This document shows positions 16,334 through 25,869 of a stretch of DNA of 64,000 nucleotides, one piece after another. The notes below the pieces were generated by a model. It was not told the origin of the DNA and ran no database searches. It was given only the letters and a program-made list of their open reading frames with translations. The first letter of the stretch is position 1. The number at the start of each line of letters is the position of its first letter. A program made the position numbers and the translations under genes. Source of the DNA: Arthrobacter crystallopoietes (GTDB lineage: Bacteria > Actinomycetota > Actinomycetes > Actinomycetales > Micrococcaceae); the NCBI RefSeq assembly GCF_002849715.1, contig NZ_CP018863.1:1178001-1242000 (forward strand), read 5' to 3'.

Positions 16334-17506
16334 TTATGCTCCCCTCTGAGCTTCCAGTTTCCTGCCGCCCGCGATATCACCCGCCAGCAGCCGCAGTCCG
16401 ATCTCCGCGCCGATGCTTTCAAGCAGCCTGCCCGCCTCGGCCATGCAGACGGAGACGTCACTTTCAAGATCCGTCAGGGCGAACGTTTGCGCAAGCCCTG
16501 CCGATTCCAGCTGAGTGTCCGACAAAAGTGTACGGCCGCAGACCGCGAAAACGGGCACGCCGGCCGCCGCGGCTTCGGTGGCCACGCCGATGGGCGTCTT
16601 GCCCTCAAGGCTCTGGGTATCCAGGCTGCCCTCGCCCGTGATCACCAGGCCCGCCCCGGCGAGTTTGTCGCGCAGGCCGGTCAGTTCAATAACGACGTCG
16701 ATGCCGCGCCTGCGCTGCGCCTCCAGCACTGCCAGTGCCGCGAAACCAACGCCGCCGGCGGCTCCGGAGCCGGGCACGTGCGCCATCGCGGCCGTGCCCG
16801 CTCCCAGTTCGGGCCCGAGGACCCGGACAAACTGGGCCAGGGCGGCGTCCAGCGTCGTGACGTCCTCCGGCGAGGCGCCCTTCTGCGGGCCGAAGACGGC
16901 GGCGGCGCCGTTCTCGCCCAGCAGCGGGTTGTCCACGTCCGACGCCAGCACGAAGGAAACGCCCGCCAGCCGCGGATTCAAGCCGGACAGGTCCACCTCG
17001 GCGAGCCGCGCCAAAGCCGCGCCGCCGCGCGGAAGGAAGCGTCCGCCGTCGTCCTTCAGGATGGCGCCCAGTCCTTGAAGCAGCCCCGCGCCGCCGTCGG
17101 TGCAGGCACTGCCGCCCACCCCGAGGATGATGCTGGTGCAGCCGAGGTCCAGGGCCGCGCTGATCAGTTCCCCGGTGCCCCGGCTCGTCGCGGTGAGCGC
17201 CTGCAGCCGGCCGCCGGGCAGCACATCCAGCCCGGAGGCCGCGGCCATCTCGATCACGGCCTGTTGGCCCTTGACCGCGATGGCCGCCTCCAGCGGCATG
17301 CCGGTCGGTCCGGCAACGGTGGCGAGATGCCGCGTGTACCCGGCGCCGACGGCGGCCTGAAGGGTGCCTTCACCGCCGTCGGCCACGGGAACGTTGGTGA
17401 CCTGGATGTCCGGGGCGACCGCCCGCAGGCCACGCTCCACCGCCGCGGCGACTTCCGGGGCGGTGAGCGAGCCCTTGAACTTATCCGGTGCAATCACCAC
17501 TTTCAT
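16334..17506 (-). CDS. glxK: glycerate 2-kinase (GlxK/GarK family)
   Basis: The 390-residue protein starts MKVVIAPDKFKGSLTA, the standard signature of the type I glycerate kinase family, and has VGGSACTDGGAGLLQGLG near residue 128 and ITGEGSLDTQSLEGKTP near residue 287. It phosphorylates D-glycerate, probably to 2-phosphoglycerate, and feeds glyoxylate carbon into glycolysis. The start lies 7 bases after the gcl stop and the stop abuts the allantoinase GTG, so the three genes are one transcription unit. Gene context supports the allantoin/glyoxylate role. Confidence 0.93.
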   Translation of the reverse strand: MKVVIAPDKFKGSLTAPEVAAAVERGLRAVAPDIQVTNVPVADGGEGTLQAAVGAGYTRHLATVAGPTGMPLEAAIAVKGQQAVIEMAAASGLDVLPGGRLQALTATSRGTGELISAALDLGCTSIILGVGGSACTDGGAGLLQGLGAILKDDGGRFLPRGGAALARLAEVDLSGLNPRLAGVSFVLASDVDNPLLGENGAAAVFGPQKGASPEDVTTLDAALAQFVRVLGPELGAGTAAMAHVPGSGAAGGVGFAALAVLEAQRRRGIDVVIELTGLRDKLAGAGLVITGEGSLDTQSLEGKTPIGVATEAAAAGVPVFAVCGRTLLSDTQLESAGLAQTFALTDLESDVSVCMAEAGRLLESIGAEIGLRLLAGDIAGGRKLEAQRGA

Positions 17507-17513
17507 GGCAGGT

Positions 17514-19292
<1,779 letters not shown>

Positions 19293-19356
19293 GGGAATCT
19301 CCTTGAAAGCCTGTGGTGGAGCCCTTGGGCGGGCTGTTTTTGGGTGTGTTCGGTGG

Positions 19357-19386
19357 AGCCGGCGTCGCCAAATTACGACGCCGGCT
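19357..19386 (-). terminator. hairpin between glxR and gcl
   Basis: AGCCGGCGTCG (19357-19367) pairs perfectly with CGACGCCGGCT (19376-19386) around an 8-base loop in the 134-base gap between glxR and gcl. There is no T-run. It may stabilise or attenuate the operon message rather than end it. Confidence 0.4.
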
Positions 19387-19426
19387 GCTTAGCTTGGGTG
19401 CGGTTCCGGCCTGCCGCCGGGGTGCT

Positions 19427-20305
19427 TTACTTCCGGCCGGAGAGCTGCAGGACCTGCTTGAACAGGCCCGAGTGGTCCAGTCCGCCGTCGCCCTGGTTGA
19501 CGGTCGCGGCGACCAGCTGTGCAACGGCGGCGCCAAGCGGGATGGCCACGTTTGCTTCACGGGCGGCGGAGGTGACGATGCCCAGGTCCTTGTGGTGCAA
19601 GGCGAGGCGGAAGCCCGGGTCGAAGTTGCGGTCCAGCATCTTCTGGCCCTTCTGCTCCAGCACCTTCGAGCCGGCCAGGCCGCCGCCGAGCACCTTGAGC
19701 GCGGCGTCGGTGTCCACGCCGTAGGCCTCGAGGAAGGCGATGGCCTCGCCGAGGACTTCAATGTTCACGGCGACGATCAGCTGGTTGGCAGCCTTGACCG
19801 TCTGACCGGAACCGGAGGGGCCCACGTGCACGATGGTCTTGCCCACGGCGTCGAAAACATCCTGCGCGGCGTCGAAGTCGGCCGCCTCGCCGCCGACCAT
19901 GATGGAGAGCACGCCGTCGATGGCGCCCTGCTCGCCGCCGGAGACCGGGGCGTCCAGCGGGCGGAGGCCTGCGGCGCGGGCCTCTTCGGCGAGGCGGACG
20001 GCCACATCGGGGCGGATGCTGCTGGCATCAATCCAGAGCGCGCCCTGCTTGGCGTTGGCGAAGACGCCTTCCTCGCCGGTGACCACGGCTTCGACGTCCG
20101 GCGAGTCCGGCACCATGGTGATAACGACGTCGGCGTCCTTCACGGCGTCGGCGATGCTGCTGGCACCCGTGCCGCCTTCGGCCGCGAGCTTGTCGATCTT
20201 GTCCTGGCTGCGGTTGAAGCCGGTAACACTGTGGCCGGCCTTGACGAGGTTGATGGCCATGGGCAGGCCCATGATGCCGAGTCCGATAACTGCAACGTTG
20301 GTCAT
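19427..20305 (-). CDS. glxR: 2-hydroxy-3-oxopropionate (tartronate semialdehyde) reductase
   Basis: With the ATG at 20305 the product is 292 residues, the normal length. It begins MTNVAVIGLGIMGLPMA, the NAD(P)-binding motif of the beta-hydroxyacid dehydrogenase family, followed by DAPVSGGEQGAIDG (substrate-binding signature, near residue 120) and the catalytic lysine region GQTVKAANQLIV near 168. It reduces tartronate semialdehyde to D-glycerate. It lies between hyi and gcl in the same direction. The frame opens further upstream, but those residues do not resemble the family, so the internal ATG was chosen. Confidence 0.93.
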   Translation of the reverse strand: MTNVAVIGLGIMGLPMAINLVKAGHSVTGFNRSQDKIDKLAAEGGTGASSIADAVKDADVVITMVPDSPDVEAVVTGEEGVFANAKQGALWIDASSIRPDVAVRLAEEARAAGLRPLDAPVSGGEQGAIDGVLSIMVGGEAADFDAAQDVFDAVGKTIVHVGPSGSGQTVKAANQLIVAVNIEVLGEAIAFLEAYGVDTDAALKVLGGGLAGSKVLEQKGQKMLDRNFDPGFRLALHHKDLGIVTSAAREANVAIPLGAAVAQLVAATVNQGDGGLDHSGLFKQVLQLSGRK

Positions 20306-20370
20306 GAGATAAGTCCTTTGCTTCGTGCTGGTCGGTAAGAGTCTGTGCTGAGTGCCGGTCAGGCGGGCGG

Positions 20371-21153
20371 TTAGCGGATGAGCCAGCCGAAGGCCTGCTC
20401 GGCCGGCGCCTTGTACTCGAGTCCGATGGGACCCTGGTAGCCGAGTTGGCGGCTGCGGGAGATCCATTCGCCGAGCGGCAGTTCACCGGTGCCGGGGGCG
20501 CCGCGGCCGGGGTTGTCCGCGATCTGGATGTGGCCGAAGTCCTTGGCATGGTTCTCGATGACTGCCGCCACGTCGTCGCCGTTGACGGCCAGGTGGTAGA
20601 AGTCCGCGAGGAGCTTGATGTTCTGCGGACCCTCGGCGTGGACCTTGCCGATCACATCAAGTGCGTCCTGCGCAGTCTTGAGCGGGTAGCGGTCCGCGCC
20701 GGAAACGGGCTCGAGCAGGACGGTTCCGCCGATCGCGGCGACACCTTCGGCCGCGGCGACGAGGTTGGCCAGCGCCACTTCGTCCTGGGCCTCCGGGGTG
20801 TGCCCGTCCAGGCGGTTGCCGTAGAGCGCGTTGAAGGCCTTGCAGCCGAGGCGCTCACCGATACCGGCGACGACGGCGATGTTGTCGCGGAATTCGGCGT
20901 CGCGTCCCTTCCAGGACACCAGGCCGCGGTCGCCGCCCGGCATGTCGCCGGCATTGAAGTTGAGCCCGGTGAGCTGGACGCCGGCGTCGTTGATCGCGCG
21001 TTCAAACGCAGTAACGTCTGCGTCGCCGGGAACGGATTCGGCGAACGGCCACCAGAACTCCACGCTGTCGAAGCCAGCGGCGACGGCGGCCGCGGGGCGT
21101 TCCAGCAGGGGCAGTTCGGTGAAGAGGATGGAGCAGTTCACGGTGTAAGACAT
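20371..21153 (-). CDS. hyi: hydroxypyruvate isomerase
   Basis: The 260-residue protein is a sugar-phosphate-isomerase-type TIM barrel of the Hyi family (N-terminal YTVNCSILFTELPLLERP, then FDSVEFWWPF with a metal-ligand region, TVLLEPVSGADRYPL near 144, and GHIQIADNPGRGAPGTGEL near 206). It interconverts hydroxypyruvate and tartronate semialdehyde. CGAGGAAT precedes the ATG. It is the first gene of the glyoxylate-salvage operon, and two palindromes that match the putative IclR-type operator lie 23-110 bases upstream. Confidence 0.93.
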   Translation of the reverse strand: MSYTVNCSILFTELPLLERPAAAVAAGFDSVEFWWPFAESVPGDADVTAFERAINDAGVQLTGLNFNAGDMPGGDRGLVSWKGRDAEFRDNIAVVAGIGERLGCKAFNALYGNRLDGHTPEAQDEVALANLVAAAEGVAAIGGTVLLEPVSGADRYPLKTAQDALDVIGKVHAEGPQNIKLLADFYHLAVNGDDVAAVIENHAKDFGHIQIADNPGRGAPGTGELPLGEWISRSRQLGYQGPIGLEYKAPAEQAFGWLIR

Positions 21154-21175
21154 TGGTATTCCTCGGGATTTGCTT

Positions 21176-21190
21176 TTCCAGAATGTGGAA
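21176..21190. promoter_or_regulatory. putative IclR-family (AllR-like) operator, hyi promoter site 1
   Basis: TTCCA-GAATG-TGGAA is a perfect palindrome around 5 bases, 23-37 bases upstream of hyi, placed to overlap the core promoter or transcription start. It matches the recurrent pattern TTCCR-N5-YGGAA found at other purine-locus promoters in this window. Confidence 0.6.
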
Positions 21191-21248
21191 GTTTACTTTT
21201 GCTCTACGAAAAGCGTACCGAGTGACCGCGAGCACTGTCAAGCTTCTT

Positions 21249-21284
21249 TTCCATAAAACGGAAACGCTTTTCCATAAAAACGAA
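21249..21284. promoter_or_regulatory. putative IclR-family operator, hyi promoter site 2 plus half site
   Basis: TTCCA-TAAAA-CGGAA (21249-21263) fits the pattern TTCCR-N5-YGGAA. A second TTCCATAAAA begins 21 bases later (21270), that is two helical turns, but its right half is degenerate (ACGAA). Tandem spacing on one DNA face suggests cooperative binding of two dimers. Confidence 0.6.
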
Positions 21285-21360
21285 CAAACTAACCGCCCAC
21301 TTGCCTAAACTACTGTTTATCGATAGATTTACCTTGTTATTCGACAATAAGGAGACTCCC

Positions 21361-21852
21361 TTGGGAAAGCTAACGGTCCTGGCGTTGCGCATTGTGCTCG
21401 CGCTGCTGCTCGCCGGTTCGCTGTTCATCCAGGTGTGGATGGTGCCGCTGATTTCCACAGATCTCGCGGAGGCCGGCGCGCCCACCGTCATGCGCATCCT
21501 GTTCCTCGTGATCGTGGTGCTGGGCATCGTCACCGTGCAGGTCACCATGGTCTGCGTGTGGCGTCTGCTGACCATGGTGCGGCGGGGAACGGTCTTCTCC
21601 CACGGCGCCTTCCGGTACGTGGACATCATCTTCGGCGCGGTGGCCGCGGCGGCGGTCCTCATGTTCGGGCTCGCCGTGCTGCTGGCACCGGGCGGCATTG
21701 CTCCCGGCATCGTCCTGCTGATCTGCGGGGCGTCCCTGCTGATCGCCGGGATGGCCCTGATCGTCCTGGTGCTGCGGAAGCTCCTGGCGCAGGCCGTGGC
21801 CCGCGACGTCGAGGCCAAGCACCTGCGGACCGAGTTGGACGAGGTGATTTGA
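21361..21852 (+). CDS. DUF2975-family four-helix membrane protein
   Basis: The 163-residue product has four hydrophobic segments (about residues 5-27, 42-64, 86-110, 115-140) and ends in a short charged tail; the layout matches the DUF2975 family (YoaS-like). The TTG at 21361 is preferred as start because AAGGAG lies 6 bases upstream; the frame is open from 21301, but that part lacks a ribosome binding site. Its TGA overlaps the ATG of a small Xre-type regulator, the pairing usual for this family. The function is unknown; a membrane sensor or immunity-like partner has been suggested only by context. Confidence 0.7.
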   Translation: MGKLTVLALRIVLALLLAGSLFIQVWMVPLISTDLAEAGAPTVMRILFLVIVVLGIVTVQVTMVCVWRLLTMVRRGTVFSHGAFRYVDIIFGAVAAAAVLMFGLAVLLAPGGIAPGIVLLICGASLLIAGMALIVLVLRKLLAQAVARDVEAKHLRTELDEVI

Positions 21853-22070
21853 TGGCCATCATCGTCGACATCGACGTCATGCTGGCCAAGCGCAAGATGC
21901 CCGTGGGCGTGCTCGCGGAACGCGTCGGCATCACCCCCGCCAACCTAGCGGTGCTTAAGAACGGCCGCGCGAAAGCGGTACGCTTCACCACGCTCGCGGC
22001 CCTCTGCGAGGTACTCGATTGCCAGCCCGGCGACCTGCTGCGCTGGGAGCCCGGGGAATCGCCTAATTAA
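21852..22070 (+). CDS. small Xre/YozG-type helix-turn-helix regulator
   Basis: This 72-residue protein is almost entirely one helix-turn-helix domain (LAKRKMPVGVLAERVGITPANLAVLKNGR is its recognition region, residues 11-39, shown here only by its ends LAKRK and KNGR in function), followed by LAALCEVLDCQPGDLLRW, the signature end of the YozG/HipB-like group. It overlaps the DUF2975 gene by one base (TGATG), so the two are translated together. It may regulate its own two-gene operon. A strong terminator follows. Confidence 0.85.
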   Translation: MAIIVDIDVMLAKRKMPVGVLAERVGITPANLAVLKNGRAKAVRFTTLAALCEVLDCQPGDLLRWEPGESPN

Positions 22071-22079
22071 AGCAAAATA

Positions 22080-22113
22080 GCTCCGCCCCCGGACTCTCAA
22101 ACGGGGGCGGAGC
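22080..22113. terminator. strong hairpin terminator between convergent genes
   Basis: GCTCCGCCCCCG (22080-22091) pairs perfectly with CGGGGGCGGAGC (22102-22113) around a 10-base loop. It lies between the converging helix-turn-helix gene and allE and can serve both strands. Confidence 0.85.
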
Positions 22114-22147
22114 AGTCTTGTCCGGCCGCAGCGGCCGGTTGTGTTCG

Positions 22148-22969
22148 TCAGAGAACGATCTGGCGGTTCACGTCCTTGTACAGCAGGTAGCGGAAGTTGG
22201 ACGGGCCGCCGGCGTAGCAGGCCTGCGGGCAGAACGCGCGCAGCGACATGTAGTCGCCTTCCTGCACCTCGACCCAGTCCTCGTTCAGCCGGTAGACCGC
22301 CTTGCCCTCAAGCACGTACAGGCCGTGCTCCATGACATGCGTTTCGGCGAACGGGATGGAGGCGCCCGGCTCGAACGTGACGATGTTGATGTGCATGTCG
22401 TACGCCAGGTCATCGACCGGCAGCATCCGGGTGGTGCGCCACTTGTTGTCCGTGCCCGGCATCGGGTTGGGCTCAAGGTCCTGCTCGTTGCCGAATACCG
22501 GCTTCGCGGTGTAGCCCTCGAGGGCTTGGTAGGCCTTGCGGATCCAGTGGAACTTGGCGGCAGCACCGCCGTCGTTCTTCACCTGCCACTGGGAACCGGC
22601 CGGCGCGTAGGCAAAGCCGCCGGGGGCCAGGACGCGGTTTTCGCCTTCGATAGTGACGCTGAGTTCGCCGTCGACGACGAAGATGAAGCCCTCGACCGTG
22701 CTCTGCGCCTCGGGCTTGGCCGAACCGCCGCCCGGGGCGACCTCCATCAGGTACTGGGCGAAGGTGGTGGCGCCGCCGGCGACCGGGCGGTTGAGGATCC
22801 AGACGCGGGTATCCTCCCAGTCGGGCAGCACACTGGTGACGATGTCGCGCATGACGCCGCGCGGGATCACCGTGTAGGCCTCGGTGACGATGGCGCGGTC
22901 CGTCAGCAGGTCCGTCTGCGGCGGGTGGCCGGCCGGGTTGGCGAAGTACTGCGTGTTCTGCTTAGTCAT
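22148..22969 (-). CDS. allE: (S)-ureidoglycine aminohydrolase
   Basis: With the ATG at 22969 the product is 273 residues, the family length. It is a two-domain cupin: N-terminal cupin near residues 60-140 (STVEGFIFVVDGELSV, FAYAPAGSQW) and a C-terminal cupin near 190-265 with the metal-binding ETHVMEHGLYVLEGKAVY. AllE binds Mn and releases ammonia from (S)-ureidoglycine to give (S)-ureidoglycolate. GAGGAAA precedes the start, which overlaps the stop of the upstream aldolase-like gene by 8 bases. It is the last gene of the malic enzyme-malate synthase-aldolase-allE operon. Confidence 0.95.
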   Translation of the reverse strand: MTKQNTQYFANPAGHPPQTDLLTDRAIVTEAYTVIPRGVMRDIVTSVLPDWEDTRVWILNRPVAGGATTFAQYLMEVAPGGGSAKPEAQSTVEGFIFVVDGELSVTIEGENRVLAPGGFAYAPAGSQWQVKNDGGAAAKFHWIRKAYQALEGYTAKPVFGNEQDLEPNPMPGTDNKWRTTRMLPVDDLAYDMHINIVTFEPGASIPFAETHVMEHGLYVLEGKAVYRLNEDWVEVQEGDYMSLRAFCPQACYAGGPSNFRYLLYKDVNRQIVL

Positions 22970-24251
22970 GGGTTTCCTCGCTGGTGGAAGCGGATTGGGG
23001 ATGGGCGATGGCCTCGAGCTGGGCGACGGACACCTCGGCCAGGCGCTCGAACTCGTTGCTTTCGACGGCGCCGCAGACCAGTCCGCGGTGGAGGAAGCGG
23101 GCCAGGGCGCGGGCCGTGGCCGGTTCATCCATGATGGCGCTGTCGATGCCGTGGACATAGTTCTTCAGCCGGACCGCGGCAGCCTCGAAGCCGTCGCGGT
23201 AGAAGGCGTAGGTGGCCAGGAAGCGGGTGGGCAACTGGGCCGAGTGCAGGTCCCAGCCCTGGTAGATGCCGCGTTCCAGGTGCCGGCGGACCAGGCGTGC
23301 GTGCAGCGCCCAGGCCTTGGCCACATTCTCCGCATCGCCGAGCGGCAGGATGTTGGTGGACCCGTCCGAGAGGTGCACGCCGGTGCCGGCCACGGCCACC
23401 TGCATGACGGCCTTGGCGTAGTCCGCCGCCGGGTGCTCCATGGACTGGTAGGCGGCCGCAATGCCCAGCGACGCGCTGTAGTCGTAGGTGCCGTAGTGCA
23501 GCGAGCTGACCCGGCCGGCGCCGGCGTGGATCAGCTGCGCCACCGGGACCGTGCCGTCCGCGGACAGGATCAGCTGCGGGGTTTCCATCTGCACCTCGAA
23601 GCGCAGGCGTCCCGCGGGCAGGTTATGCGCCTGCTCCAGCTGCTCGCAAGCGAAGACCATAGCCTGCACCTGGGCCACCGTGCTGACCTTGGGCAGCGTC
23701 AGCACCAGGCCCTGAGGCAGGCCGCGCTCTCCGGACTCCTCCACGAGGGCGCCGATGAACCGGTCCAGCGTGCGCAGGCCACGGGCCCGGGTGGGCTCTT
23801 CGAAGCACTTGAACCGGATGCCGATGAACGGCGGAGCGGTGCCGGCGGCGACGGCCTGCGCCACGAGGGCACCGGCCTTCAGCGCGTCGGCGTCCTCTTC
23901 CTCGTCCGCGCGGTTGCCGTAGCCGTCTTCGAAGTCCAGCCGCAGGTCCTCGATGGGCTCGCTTTCGAGCTTGCGGCGGACCAGTTCGGCCAGCTGGGCG
24001 CTCTCCCCCAGGCCGAGGGAGGTTGCCAGCTGCTCCAGGCCGCCGTGTTCCTTCACCGCGGCCAGCGCGTCCCCGCCCCAGCGTGCGGCCAGGTCCAGGG
24101 TGAACGAGTCGGCCGGGACGTAGACCGTGTGCACCGGCTGGCGGCCGCCGCCCTCGCCCGGGTAGGCGGCGGACAGCAGCTTATCGGTGGCCGCCAGGTC
24201 CGCGTCGATCCTGGCCGCGACGGCGCCGGAGAGGGCGAGCTTGGCCGCCAT
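22962..24251 (-). CDS. CitE/HpcH-like aldolase-family protein of unknown substrate (DUF6986-like)
   Basis: The 429-residue protein resembles the HpcH/HpaI-CitE aldolase superfamily: EDLRLDFEDGYGNR near residue 100 supplies the acidic metal and phosphate region, GIRFKCFEEPTRARG near 148, LTLPKVSTVAQVQ near 187, RLRFEVQMETPQLIL near 217 with a metal-binding glutamate, and SSLHYGTYDYSASLGI near 248. It overlaps malate synthase by one base (ATGA) and allE by 8 bases, so it is translated as part of the glyoxylate/ureide unit. A lyase or synthase acting on a glyoxylate- or malate-related compound is plausible. Such proteins have sometimes been named phosphoenolpyruvate kinase without strong evidence. 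Confidence 0.7.
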   Translation of the reverse strand: MAAKLALSGAVAARIDADLAATDKLLSAAYPGEGGGRQPVHTVYVPADSFTLDLAARWGGDALAAVKEHGGLEQLATSLGLGESAQLAELVRRKLESEPIEDLRLDFEDGYGNRADEEEDADALKAGALVAQAVAAGTAPPFIGIRFKCFEEPTRARGLRTLDRFIGALVEESGERGLPQGLVLTLPKVSTVAQVQAMVFACEQLEQAHNLPAGRLRFEVQMETPQLILSADGTVPVAQLIHAGAGRVSSLHYGTYDYSASLGIAAAYQSMEHPAADYAKAVMQVAVAGTGVHLSDGSTNILPLGDAENVAKAWALHARLVRRHLERGIYQGWDLHSAQLPTRFLATYAFYRDGFEAAAVRLKNYVHGIDSAIMDEPATARALARFLHRGLVCGAVESNEFERLAEVSVAQLEAIAHPQSASTSEETHD

Positions 24252-25855
24252 CAGGAAACCAGCTCGTAGGCCGGAAGCGTCAGGAACTCCACGAAGTCCC
24301 CTTCGCCGATCGTCAGGTCCGCGATCAGCTTGCTGGCCGGCTCGTAGTACTTGGCGAACTTGTCGGCGTCGTTAATTTCACCGCGCAGTTTCTCGGTCTC
24401 CTCGGTGAGGATGCGCTCCACCAGCTCCCGCGTGACGGTGTTGCCGGTGTCGGCCAGCGTGACCTTGTTGTGCAGCTGCTGCCAGACCTGGGTGCGGGAA
24501 ATCTCCGCGGTGGCGGCGTCCTCCATCAGGTTGTGGATGGCGACCGCGCCGTTGCCGGAGATCCACACGGCGGTGTAGGCAACGGCCACGTAGAGGTTCA
24601 GGCGCAGGCCGGCCTCGGTGACCTCGCCCTGGGCGGAGGACACGTCCAGCAGCTGGGCCGCGGTGACCTCGACCTCGTCGCGAAGGCGGTCCACCTGGTT
24701 GGGCTTCTCGCCCAGCACCGAGTCGAAGATCTCGCGGCAGACCGGGACCAGATCCGGGTGGGCGACCCAGGAACCGTCGAAGCCGTCGTTCGCTTCGCGG
24801 GTCTTGTCGGCGCGGACCTTGGCGAAGGCCTGTTCGGTGACTTCGGGTTCCTTGCGGTTCGGGATGACCGCGGCCATGCCGCCCATGGCGAAGGCGCCGC
24901 GGCGGTGGCAGGTCTTGACCAGCAGTTCGGTGTAGGCGCGCATGAAGGGGGCCGTCATCGCCACGGAGGCACGGTCCGGCATGACGAAGCTTTCGCCGGC
25001 CTCGCGGAAGTACTTGATGATGCTGAACAGGTAGTCCCAGCGGCCGGCGTTCAGGCCGGAGGCGTGCTCGCGCAGTTCGTACAGGATCTCGTCCATCTGG
25101 AACGCGGCCGGAATGGTTTCGATCAGCACCGTGGCGCGGACCGAACCCTGCGGCAGGCCCAGCTCGGCCTCGGCGAAGGAGAAGATGTCGTTCCACAGCC
25201 GGGCCTCGAGGTAGCTCTCGGTCTTCGGCAGGTAGTAGAAGGGACCGTCACCGCGCTCCAAGAGGTACTGCGCGTTGTGGAAGAAGTGCAGGCCGAAATC
25301 CACCAGCGCGCCGACAGCCGGCTGGCCGTCGATCTGGATGTTCTTTTCCGGCAGGTGCCAGCCGCGCGGGCGCATGACCACGGTGGCCAGCGGGGCGTCG
25401 GTGCGCAGCCGGTACTCCTTGCCTTCGGGCGAGGTGAACGCGAGCTCACCGCGTGCGGCGGCGGTCAGGTTCGCCAGTGCGTCGATGACGTTGGGCCAGG
25501 TGGGCGTGGAAGCATCTTCCAGGTCGGCCAGCCAGACCTTGGCGCCGGAGTTCAGCGCGTTGATGGCCATCTTCGCCGGCGACGCCGGTCCGGTCATTTC
25601 CACCCGGCGGTCCTGCAGCTTCTCCGGCGCCGGTGCGACCTTCCAGTCGCCCTCGCGGACATGCTTGGTTTCGGGCAGGAAGTCCAGTCCGCCGGAGGCC
25701 GCGGCCTTCTGCCGGTTGGTCACGCGGTCCGCCAGCAGGCCGTCGCGCGTGACGGCGAACTTCTGGTGCAGCTTTTCCACGAACCCCAGGGCTTCGGCCG
25801 TCAGGATCCTTTCGGCGCCGGCTACTGGTGCGTTGTTGGTCACGGTGAGAGTCAT
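24251..25855 (-). CDS. aceB: malate synthase A
   Basis: The 534-residue protein has the malate synthase A pattern: EMTGPASPAKMAINALNSG (here VEMTGPASPAKM near residue 86), WLADLEDASTPTW near 115, VMRPRGWHLPEKN near 162 and VRATVLIETIPAAFQMDEI near 240. It condenses glyoxylate with acetyl-CoA to malate. Length fits the A isoform, not the longer G form. It starts 14 bases downstream of the malic enzyme stop and overlaps the next gene by one base. No isocitrate lyase is near, so the glyoxylate presumably comes from ureides. Confidence 0.96.
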   Translation of the reverse strand: MTLTVTNNAPVAGAERILTAEALGFVEKLHQKFAVTRDGLLADRVTNRQKAAASGGLDFLPETKHVREGDWKVAPAPEKLQDRRVEMTGPASPAKMAINALNSGAKVWLADLEDASTPTWPNVIDALANLTAAARGELAFTSPEGKEYRLRTDAPLATVVMRPRGWHLPEKNIQIDGQPAVGALVDFGLHFFHNAQYLLERGDGPFYYLPKTESYLEARLWNDIFSFAEAELGLPQGSVRATVLIETIPAAFQMDEILYELREHASGLNAGRWDYLFSIIKYFREAGESFVMPDRASVAMTAPFMRAYTELLVKTCHRRGAFAMGGMAAVIPNRKEPEVTEQAFAKVRADKTREANDGFDGSWVAHPDLVPVCREIFDSVLGEKPNQVDRLRDEVEVTAAQLLDVSSAQGEVTEAGLRLNLYVAVAYTAVWISGNGAVAIHNLMEDAATAEISRTQVWQQLHNKVTLADTGNTVTRELVERILTEETEKLRGEINDADKFAKYYEPASKLIADLTIGEGDFVEFLTLPAYELVS

Positions 25856-25869
25856 GATGTTGCCTTCCT

